Below, piece after piece: positions 55,956-64,000 of a stretch of 64,000 nt of DNA; within the stretch, counting starts at the first letter, position 1, and each line of letters begins with the position of its first letter. The notes under the pieces were generated by a model. It made no database searches. It was not told the DNA's origin and was given only the letters and a program-made list of their open reading frames with translations. Position numbers and translations under genes: made by a program. The stretch is from Typha latifolia. Lineage: Eukaryota > Streptophyta > Magnoliopsida > Poales > Typhaceae. The stretch spans positions 5,954,501 to 6,018,500 of the forward strand of contig CM034104.1 in NCBI GenBank assembly GCA_019914945.1. Direction: 5' to 3'.

Positions 55956-57340
55956 ATGAGTATACTAGCTTGGAATTGTAGGGGGTGAGGAGGACTCCTA
56001 ACAATTCAAAATCTCAAGAGCTTTCTAACAAGCCCTTGAGCCAATCTAGCCTTTATTTTTTAGACTTGTTGCTCTCTTGACAAGTCTCTGACCAGGGTTG
56101 CTCATCACTGCATTGTGGAAGCTCAGGGTTGCTCGAGCAACCTTCGGCTTCTCTAGGGCTCCCAAAAAATTGTCGATATCTTGGGAACATCAAACAGCTT
56201 AATTTTCGCAAGGATTCGTGATACCACCAAAGCGGATCCCTAGACCCTTGGGGGTATCTATAGGGATTCTCATAGAGGAGACAATAAGCATCTTTGGGGC
56301 ACAATCCACTTCTATGCGACATCCACAATCGCATTCTGTTACATAGATAACTTTAATAACATAGCCCCCGCTGAAGAAAAAGGAGGCCAACCTATTTTTC
56401 GGCACAAGATGCGGAGGTTTGCCTTAGACATCACCAAGGCCGGTCTAGTAGACTTCAATTTTGCTAGACCTGCTTTTACATGGTTGAAGAGAAGCAAATG
56501 ACAGACCGATTAGAGAAAGACTTGATAGATCCCTTGCTTCTACAAATTGGATTGCCATGCACTAAACAACAAAAGTCTTTCACCTCCTAGCAATCAGTAA
56601 TGATCATAATCCATTTCTCTTGCTTCTGCCGCCCTTCACCAAATGCCATCTCAAAAAATTTAGGTTCGAATAGTGGTGGATCTGCTCTAAGGACTTTCTA
56701 AATTTCTGTAAGCAGAATGGGTTAAGTTCGACTTTCCTTTAGTGTCGTTCACTCCAGCCTAGCAGACCAAACCAAGAAGATGAAAAATTGAGCATGCAAG
56801 AATGGTTACAACACTAGGAAAGCTATCAAAGCCATTGAGGTAGAGCTCACCCTTATACAGTCAAAAAATAAGGTGATGAAGCTAACTAGTCCAGGGGGAA
56901 CTTCCTCTAAGGCTGCCATGACGACCTCCTACTGAATGACGAAATCTAATGGACACAACAATCAAGGATAAGCTGGCTGTGCTGGGGAGATTACAACAGT
57001 AAATTCTTTCACTCCATAGCCTCCTCTTGAAAAAGAAGAAACAATATATATTACCTCAACTTGGGTGTAGAAGGATGGACCTACGAGGATAAAAAGATTA
57101 GACCTAAATTTGTCAGCTATTTCAAAAGTGTCTTCACATCTTCTAAGCCTTCTACCATCAGTATCTTACACCAAGAAATCTTGAGCTCAATTCTAAAAAT
57201 CCCATAAATAGACTCGACCTCACTCAGAGTAGCTCCGAAAGAGATGAAAATCTTTGGGATAGTTAAAAACCTAAATCTGGACAAATATAAGAAACTTCTT
57301 CGCTATTGAACATCTGGAGGAAGGGGTCAACAACAACACC
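55956..57340 (+). pseudogene. LINE ORF2 endonuclease region, heavily decayed
   Basis: Starts MSILAWNCRG followed by TGA, the usual beginning of the plant LINE apurinic-type endonuclease. Later readable pieces include DITKAGLVDFNFARPAFTW (56430-56490). Stops occur every few dozen codons, so most of the endonuclease is unreadable without alignment. Confidence 0.65.
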
Positions 57341-57343
57341 CTT

Positions 57344-58000
57344 GTGCTCATCCCCAAGTGTGACAACCCGACCATGGTGAATGACGTTAGACCAATCAAT
57401 CTATGCAACACCTCTTACAAAATCATTGCAAAGCTCCTAGCTCTTAGAGTGAAGCCTCTGATTGCTAACATTATTACCGAAGAGCAAAGTACTTTTGTAC
57501 CTAGGAGAAGCACAATTGACAACCAAATCATAGTGAAGGGATCTTACACTACCTCAGCTCATCAAAGAGTGTAAAGGGCTCTTTCCTGTTAAAAGCCAAT
57601 CTCTCAAAGGCTTTTGACATGATGGAATGGTCCTTCCTCATGGATTGTCTTAGACTGCATGGTTTCTTGGAAGACTTCATGCAAATGATAAGAGCTTGTA
57701 TCACCACCACGTCCCTAGTAGTAGAAGTTAATGGTCGCGCCTCCAGCTTCTTCTACCCTACTAGAGGACTGAGGCAAAGTTGCCCCCTCTCGCCTTACCT
57801 CTTTATCATAGGGGCAAATGTCCTATCACTGCTATTCAAGAATGCAGTCTCGAGTAAACAATTGAAAGAAATCAAGCTGGCAGTCCGAGCACCGACGTTC
57901 ACACATCTCTTATTCGTGGACGACCTACTAATCTTTAGGAAGGCAACCAGGCAGGAATCCAATAGTGTATCCATAGTTCTGAAAAATCTACTATAAGCTC
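57344..58000 (+). pseudogene. LINE reverse transcriptase
   Basis: LIPKCDNPTMVNDVRPINLC and SYKIIAKLLALRVKPLI are RT motifs 1-2 (57347-57470). After a frameshift and stop near 57574, LSKAFDMMEWSFLMDCL (57605) is motif A with its catalytic Asp, GLRQSCPLSPYLFI is motif B, and HLLFVDDLLIFRKA (57903) is motif C with the DD pair. A stop at 57994 ends this frame. The enzyme makes cDNA at the nicked target. Confidence 0.85.
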
Positions 58001-58075
58001 TCAAGCCAGGAATTCAACCTCGACAAATCAGCATTGCATTTTAGGAAAACAACTGCACAGACCAACCACTAGTAG

Positions 58076-59700
58076 GTGCTAGAGATCCTTCAAGCAAGGC
58101 AACTAAGTGAAGGGGAGCACTACCTAGGAAACCCTCTAACCCTTTCAAAGTCAAAGAAACAAAGCTTTCAATTCCTTATTGACAAAATCCACAACAAGTT
58201 GGCCACGTGGAAAGGAAATTGCTCCCGCAGGCTAGTCGCCTTGTTTAGATTAAAGCAGTATTGAGCTCCTTACCAGTTAACTTTAGGCTCCTCTGCCTCA
58301 AAGTCATCGACCAAATTATTGTGGCTATTAGGAACTTTTGGTGGGGAGTGGATGAGGGAAACTATAAGTTGTACCTTACTAGCTAGCAAAACCTATATAA
58401 GCTAGCCTTGCAAGGAGGCCTTGATTTCAGACAACCTCAATATATCAATGAAGCCCTCATCCTCAAGCTCATTTGGAGAATCGCAAGCAACCCAAATTCA
58501 AACTAAGCCAGAGCTTTCAAAGCAAAGTATTTAGTTTTCTTATCCCTTTGGCAAGCAAAGACCAGGATGAGCTACACCTTAACATGGAGTGTCATTTGCA
58601 AGATGAAAGACACCCTCAGGGACAATTATAGAATACTAATAGGCAGCGGCTCAACCACCAGCATCTGTCAGGACCCATGGCTTCCGGGTATCTTCTCCGC
58701 TCAATAATACCTACCTACCGGAGTATCAAAAGTCAAGGACCTAATGCTCGGCAATAGCTGGAATATTCCAATCATCGAATCTATTTTCCCTCCTCAAGTT
58801 GCTTGGCACATTTCAAACTTATATTTGAGCTCAGATCAACGACCAAAATTTTCTCAGTCAAGTCAGCCTACAAAAACCAATCTAGAAGCCTCTAGGTATG
58901 TAGCTCATCGTTAGCAAGATCAACAAAACTCTGAAAAATGATTTGGCAGAACAATGCTGTTGAACCAAGAATCAAAGTATTCCTCTAGAAATGCTTTGCC
59001 GATGATCTCCCTCTCTGTTCCACTCTCAAGAAAAGAATCCTAGAGCTTGATGGTGTCTACCAACTTTGCAGAAGTCACATGGAAACCCTAGATCATCTCT
59101 CATGGAATGTGAATTAGCTAGAGCAGCCTAGTTCCACTGCCCATTTGGTTTTAGGTTAGATCAAGGCTCGCCGCCATCCTTTGAAGAATGGACTTTTCAA
59201 CTTATCAAGAAACTCTCCTCAAAGGAAACTACTGCTTATTTTAGAGTAGCTTGGGAGATCTAGAAGGCCCACTATAGGGCTATATTTCATGGCCAGAATC
59301 CTAACTCGGCGGCTGTCTAGATAAAAGCCAAAAGTGGATCTACCTTAGCAAACATCTAGGAGAAAATAGCTCGCAACGACCAATTTTCAAGCCAGCTAGT
59401 GGACTCGCAACCAACAGAAAACACACCGATCTATTAAACAGATGCCTCTTGGGAGGGATGCGAAACAAGGGGAGTAGGCGTCTACATTAGTTGCTCGAGG
59501 AAGAAGGTAAGGCTGGGACAGACAAAATTCCTACCAACATGTGAAAGCATACTTCACGGTGAAATTTACGCTATCCTAAAAGCATTAAATTCCTATTAAG
59601 AGCTCGAACAGACGTGGACAAATAGTTGCTTAGTGACTGTCAAGTAGCAGTAAAGACAATCATGGGAAGGACAAAGTGTTAAGACCGTCAACACAACACT
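58076..59700 (+). pseudogene. LINE ORF2 C-terminus: thumb, zf-RVT and RNase H
   Basis: EGEHYLGNPLTLSKSK and DKIHNKLATWKGNCSRRLVA are the typical post-RT segment. Near 58330-58500 pieces matching FWWG and NEALILKLIWR follow. The zf-RVT region at 58940-59110 reads IKVFLWKCFADDLPLCSTLK and CRSHMETLDHLSW. RNase H from about 59430 reads TDASWEGCETRGVGVYIS, GEIYAILKALNSY and a frameshifted remainder. Several stops interrupt all parts. Confidence 0.72.
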
Positions 59701-59905
59701 TACTCAAGAACTGCAGTAGTTGGCTAGCTCTAAATTTATCGATAAGAATTTATTATTCTAGTCATAAAAACAACTTGGAATTCCATCAACTAGCGCGCCG
59801 CCACATCGACCGCACAAGTGCGGCAGCTGTTTGAGCAGGCTCGGTGCTGAATAATATATATAACATATCTTCTAAATGAATGCATTAGTCTACGGACTTT
59901 CTTTT

Positions 59906-59935
59906 AAAAAAATAAAAATAAAAATAAACCATCCG
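59906..59935 (+). repeat. LINE 3' A-rich tail
   Basis: aaaaaaataaaaataaaaat follows the LINE 3' end motif ctacggactttcttttaaaa. An 11-12 base motif, accatccgctcca, starts right after the tail and occurs again about 66 bp downstream (near 59997). Confidence 0.75.
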
Positions 59936-60277
59936 CTCCATTATGGCTTGGTTCAAGCAGCTCCAATTAAGTTGAGCTGAACTTAAATGAAAAATATACC
60001 ATCCGCTCCAAACGAGAACAACATGTCCGACCTCTCGCGACGCTGTCGGAGATCGGACCGCGGGGGTGAAGATCTTGCTGAGGCTTCCACGGCTATGCGC
60101 CGCCATTCACGGATCTTTTGGCTACCGGATTGTTCATTAGGTGGAGAAAATGATTACTTCTCTGTCTCGTTTAAAGCTTGGGCTCGGCTTGAATAAAACC
60201 GACCCAAGCCTAAACAAAAATTTCGGCTCGAAATAGAAGTCGATTCGATCAGGCTCGGCGGCTCGTTTACATCCCCA

Positions 60278-60281
<4 letters not shown>

Positions 60282-60309
<28 letters not shown>
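60282..60309. repeat. (AT)n microsatellite
   Basis: An uninterrupted alternating AT run of about 28 bp at the end of a MITE fragment. Confidence 0.9.
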
Positions 60310-60905
60310 CAAAACGAACATAAAAACTAATGCGCAAGAAGAGTATTGCAATCATATTTACACACTTATGCTCCTATAACTATTACCGGAAAGTATTTTT
60401 TTCTTACAAAAATGTAAACATTTCGTACCCTCCGACCTTGTTTATTTTAGAAATAAGATTAATTTTAGAATATATAGTACTTTTTTATTCTCAAAATGAG
60501 ATTTTTTTATTCTAAGAATAATTATTTTAATGTTCATTGTATTATGAAATAAGGGTATAATATTATTTTTGATATAATATAAAGTGAAGAAAAAGATTAA
60601 AAATATTTTTTTTTATTTTTTATAAAATTATCATGATTATTCTTTGATTTGATATAAAATAGGTTGATGGGATAAATATCAAAAGTAAATTAGTAATTAA
60701 GTTAATGTGTGATATAAGATATAATTTTGATAAATAGTATTTGTATTCTATTCTTGAGTTATTCTATATTTAGTTGTTATTTTAAAAATAAAAAATTATA
60801 TTTTAGAATATAAAAAAATTGTTCCCGGAATGAACAGAGGCTAAGAGCTAAAATAAACACTTAATTGTAATTAGTTGCAAACGCCTATACAAAATTACCA
60901 AAGAC

Positions 60906-60941
60906 TATAGTGCTTGTAGCACTATAGTGCTTGTAGCACTA
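60906..60941. repeat. 18-bp tandem and palindromic repeat
   Basis: ctatagtgcttgtagcac occurs twice back to back. Each unit contains the hairpin atagtgct-tgt-agcactat, so the repeat is both direct and inverted. Confidence 0.85.
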
Positions 60942-61364
60942 TATTTGTTTCATACCTAAGTATTCTGGAAATGCATATTCATATGTGTATACAGTCATGC
61001 CTATGTCTCTATAAACATATAAAAAATATCTGGTAATTGAAATGAGGGGGGGAGAGAACACTAGTGGATTCTATAAATAATATTACATTATTATGACCAC
61101 GGCAAATAAAGCCAGTAGTAGCAATGACATGCTCCAAAAACCATTATAATAATCGAATAAGATCACAAATAGGATGAGAATAATGTTAGGAATGTCAAAG
61201 ATATGATATTACCTTAAATTATTACTCAATGCCTTTATTTATTGAATTGAAGTAACATATATACATATACAATTGGATTTGCCTACCTTGGGCCTTCAAT
61301 GAGCAGCTCAAGGAAGATCGCAACAGGAAAACAGGGAAAAGAGAAGAAAGAGAGAGAAAGAGTC

Positions 61365-61454
61365 TCATCCTAAGAGAGGTCGCAGAGGAGGTTTTTTCGC
61401 GGTACGAACCTCGGTGACAATCGAAGGATCAACCTTACCGACCGGCGGCGCCAT
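61365..61454 (-). other. Small GC-rich open frame, possibly a gene or exon remnant
   Basis: On the minus strand an ATG at 61454 opens a 29-codon frame (MAPPVGKVDPSIVTEVRTAK...) ending at TGA 61365-61367, in an island of higher GC than its surroundings. The sequence GTCGGTAAGG within it would be a good splice donor after six codons. I do not recognise the peptide. It could be a host exon fragment or chance. Confidence 0.2.
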
Positions 61455-62514
61455 CAGCGATTCTAATCGCAATACTTTGAATTTTATGAACAGTATAGAA
61501 ATGTAATAGGAATGAAGAAGAGGAAGGTGGTTTGAGTGAGGGAGGGTATGGGAAAAAGGAAGGCATGATTATCCCTCTCAAACTTTATTTTTAGTGTTTA
61601 GTATATTTCAAAACTTAAATATAAGGTTAGATGTGTTTTGTTAGTCATTAAAATTGTTCACCGAAACTCTAACTTTCAAATATTAGCTCCGATTCATTTC
61701 AGAAATAACAAAAGTTTCTATGTCAAAATATAACCTCTTATTCTAGAATAACAAAATAATTATATTTCATAATATAAAAAATATTTATTAATATTACATC
61801 TTATACTTAAGGCCGTCAAAATAATCAAGCTGGCTTTAGCTCGATAAGGCTTGTTGAAGGTCAGCTCAAAAATAAGTTTAGCGGAGCTTAATTTTCAAAA
61901 TAGACTTGAAAATAATTTCAAACCAAGATTGATGGTGAGCAAATAAGCTTGATAAGGCTCGAAATAATTATAACATATATACATTTTTTTTACTTTACAC
62001 TAAATAAATAAGATTCAACTTAAACAGCATAAATATCAATAATTTAATATTATATAGAAATAAGCACATTTTAAAAAGTATTATTATTAATAAATATTAT
62101 TTTATTGTATATACTTAAATATAAATATAAATATTATAAACTTCTAAATAATATAACATTTAGCTGATATAATATTTTTTTAATAAATTACCTTATTATT
62201 CAAATAATTTTTATATTTACTAATAATATCAAAAATATAATTAATAAACTATATTTTTTATCAAATTAAATATCTACTTATAAATAAAATAATATATTTA
62301 CTATTTAAACTATGTATTAACTGAATTCAATCTTTTTTTCTTTAAATAATAAAATAAGAAATTTAGGGAACAAATTAACATAATATTATTAATAATCTCA
62401 TGTTTTAAGCTAAAATATAAAATATATTTTCCATGTAGACTAAATTTTATTCTTTTCAACTATAAAATATAATAACATTTGAATATTATTTGTATGGTAT
62501 GAAAATTATCATAG

Positions 62515-62806
62515 CATTGCATAAGTAGATCCCTACACGTGTATTGCATACCTATGCATACTGAGCTAACTCATTACATACATAAATAAGGCATTGCATA
62601 AGTACCACCTACATAGGTAGTGCATATGTGCATACCAAGCTAACTATATTGCATACTTAAATATAACATTGCATAAGTATAGGTTTACATGTGTATTGAA
62701 TACCTATCTACCTAGCTATACATCCCAAGCTAACTACATTGCATACGTAAATATAGTATTGCATAAGTACCGACATCTATATGTATTGCATGCATTGCAT
62801 ACATAA
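62515..62806 (+). repeat. Degenerate tandem repeat, about 77-90 bp period
   Basis: (c/t)attgcataagta starts units at about 62515, 62592, 62668 and 62757. Each unit continues with (c)acatgtgtattgcatacct, a gcata..aagctaact..cattgcatac core and taaata. Roughly 3.5 copies. Confidence 0.8.
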
Positions 62807-63380
62807 AAAATTTTATTTTATTTATCATTTATTATATAAATCTACTTTAAATAAAATTGAAGGGTATTTTAGTAAATTTGTTTTTTTACCTTCACTTTAT
62901 ATCACATCAAATATAATTATTACACTTTATTCTAAAATACAAGTAAACCTATAAATAGTTATTCCTAAAATAAATTCCTGATTTTAGTAATAACAATTTC
63001 TATTTGCTATTTCTATTTCACTTTTATTCCTATTCCTAATGTAAATAAGACCTTAGAGGATAAATTTCTACATAAGTTGATAGCGTAATCCCAAGCATTT
63101 CAGTACGAAATAAAACATTTATTAGCTCCAAGGTGGTAGCAGCGAACATCGTATTACATATTTAACGTGTGTAATACTATATTTTCTATGCATAATCCCC
63201 ATTTAGTATTTGCTCGATCATTAGCACTTTATTCAAGAAGTGTATATATTAGCTAACCTACTATGAATACATGAATCAGCGTATTTCATTGATTAACAAC
63301 GTATTATGCATATGATCTGAATATCATTTTATTAACTCGTAAAATATAATGAAACTTTTCATTAAAATTTAATGAAACCT

Positions 63381-64000
63381 TTTTTTTTTTTTTTTTTTGA
63401 AAGAAGGTCCGTAAACCAAGTTGATTAACCTAGAAGGGATTACAAACTACGTTCAGCTTCTCATCAGTCCATATGCCCGGAAACTTGGAACTTTTGGCAA
63501 ACTGAGCGAGATAATGCGCAATTTGATTGTTACATCTGCTAGTGAAGCCTAGCTTGATCCAAGGATGCTCAACTAGAATGAGTTTACAATCTAGCACCAC
63601 ATGATAAACCACTGGATCGAACATGATGTCCTGGGAGTTTATCCAAGTAACAGCTAGTTGGCTGTCACTGAATATCCATGCAGCTTCGGACAGAGGAAAC
63701 TTGCAAAGTTCCTGCAAGCCCGCCAAGATTGCTAGTGCTTCTCCCAAGAGGGGACATGAGCAGTTATCAAGAAAGATGGCTTTGGCTAAGGATGGAGCTG
63801 TGAGCGATGATCTGATGAAGATGCCCAAGCGACTTCCAGAAGCAGCTAGGCTCCAAGCCGCGTCCACCTAGCCTATGAGAAAGGTATTGTGGTCCGGTTG
63901 CGACATCTTGGTGGCGCTGTCCACCGGCAAGCATTCTTCGCAGCTTCCATTGTCGGAGAAAGATGAGTGTAACTTTTCAGCAGCAGAAACCGCGTCTCTA
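63381..64000 (-). mobile_element. LINE 3' end, minus strand, running off the window
   Basis: A run of about 20 T (63380-63399) is the minus-strand A tail. Just inside it, minus-strand TTGGTTTACGGACCTTCTTT is a typical LINE 3' terminus, and an RNase H domain follows. The remainder of the element lies beyond 64000. Confidence 0.82.
63430..63867 (-). pseudogene. LINE RNase H domain (RVT_3), partial
   Basis: Translation on the minus strand: VDAAWSLAASGSRLG (first catalytic Asp), CPLLGEALAILAGLQEL (Glu), AWIFSDSQLAVTWI (second Asp) and RCNNQIAHYLAQFAKSS (the RxxNxxAHxLA motif), ending at TAA-type stop before 63430. All expected catalytic residues are present. A TAG lies just upstream of VDAAW (near 63868-63870), so the ORF2 frame is interrupted there; the frame before it (KMSQPDHNTFLIG) continues toward the window end. 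Confidence 0.82.

Larger units (their letters stand above)
54480..59935 (+). mobile_element. Non-LTR retrotransposon (LINE), nearly complete but decayed
   Basis: Order: ORF1 with a DUF4283 domain and zinc-knuckle remnant (54560-55330), endonuclease start at 55956, RT (57340-58000), a thumb and zf-RVT region (58080-59110), RNase H (59430-59700) and a 3' tail ending in an A-rich run (59906-59935) after gtctacggactttcttttaaaa. This is the standard layout of plant L1-type LINEs. Frequent stops and frameshifts show that it is old. The 5' end was not defined; 54215-54480 is pyrimidine-rich and may be its 5' untranslated region. Confidence 0.82.
59937..63380. other. AT-rich intergenic DNA with MITE fragments and repeats
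   Basis: No gene with recognisable similarity. It contains a GAGCTCG-type MITE fragment (about 60160-60280, ending gctcgtttacatcccc), a possible MITE between tgtttattttagaaataag (60439) and attgttcccggaatgaacag (about 60818-60838), another GAGCTCG-type fragment at 61800-61990, and a possible MITE end, tcctaatgtaaataagacct (near 63035). Further repeats are listed separately. Confidence 0.45.

Noticed and set aside
57795..58004. A minus-strand frame within the LINE RT
   Set aside because: Antisense shadow of the RT motif C region.
62515..62806. A CRISPR-like array
   Set aside because: The repeats are degenerate, there are no regular unique spacers, and the host is a plant.

Overview
This is nuclear DNA of a flowering plant. 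It has one ordinary spliced plant gene in a thick, nested layer of transposable elements: Ty1/copia and Ty3/gypsy LTR retrotransposons, hAT DNA transposons and their short derivatives, and LINEs. The one credible host gene (a tau-class glutathione S-transferase, minus strand, 29.4-30.2 kb) looks monocot-like to me from memory of that family. The species cannot be named from the sequence. No rRNA, functional tRNA, CRISPR or bacterial-type operon was seen.

Layout. 1.2-4.7 kb: a non-autonomous hAT element (8-bp target duplication) that was itself invaded by a gag-only LTR element. 4.7-10.7 kb: intergenic DNA with decayed hAT-like MITEs, a tRNA-like foldback and a minus-strand solo LTR with a perfect 5-bp target duplication (7275-8120). 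10.7-15.7 kb: a 5-kb hAT element with 12-bp terminal inverted repeats and an 8-bp target duplication. Its transposase gene is split by an LTR relic. 16.4-25.4 kb: a full-length Sirevirus-type copia element (TSD aactc) with an internal inversion, an RT deletion and a broken envelope-like third gene behind its own promoter-like segment. It sits in an older LTR-like sequence that ends near 27.3 kb. 29.4-30.5 kb: the GST gene with TATA box and G-box. 30.5-36.2 kb: AT-rich intergenic DNA. 36.2-48.8 kb: one copia element inside another (inner element TSD gtagt, inserted in the gag gene of the outer). 49.3-53.1 kb: an LTR retrotransposon 5' end whose internal region carries a fragment resembling the WW-domain N-terminus of plant DRH1-type RNA helicases, then a minus-strand hAT truncated at its transposase C-terminus. 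53.6-54.2 kb: a MITE-like element. 54.5-59.9 kb: a decayed but nearly complete LINE. 60-63.4 kb: AT-rich DNA with small repeats. 63.4-64 kb: the 3' end of a second LINE on the minus strand.

The most unusual signal is a 12-bp CpG-rich palindrome, GCGTTCGAACGC, and close variants. It occurs in clusters just upstream of TATA-like boxes in LTRs of both gypsy-type and copia-type elements, and once more upstream of the internal gene of the Sirevirus. It looks like a promoter module shared by unrelated retrotransposons. All transposon genes here carry stops, frameshifts or lost catalytic residues, so the mobile elements are relics, although the inner copia and several LTRs are relatively well preserved.
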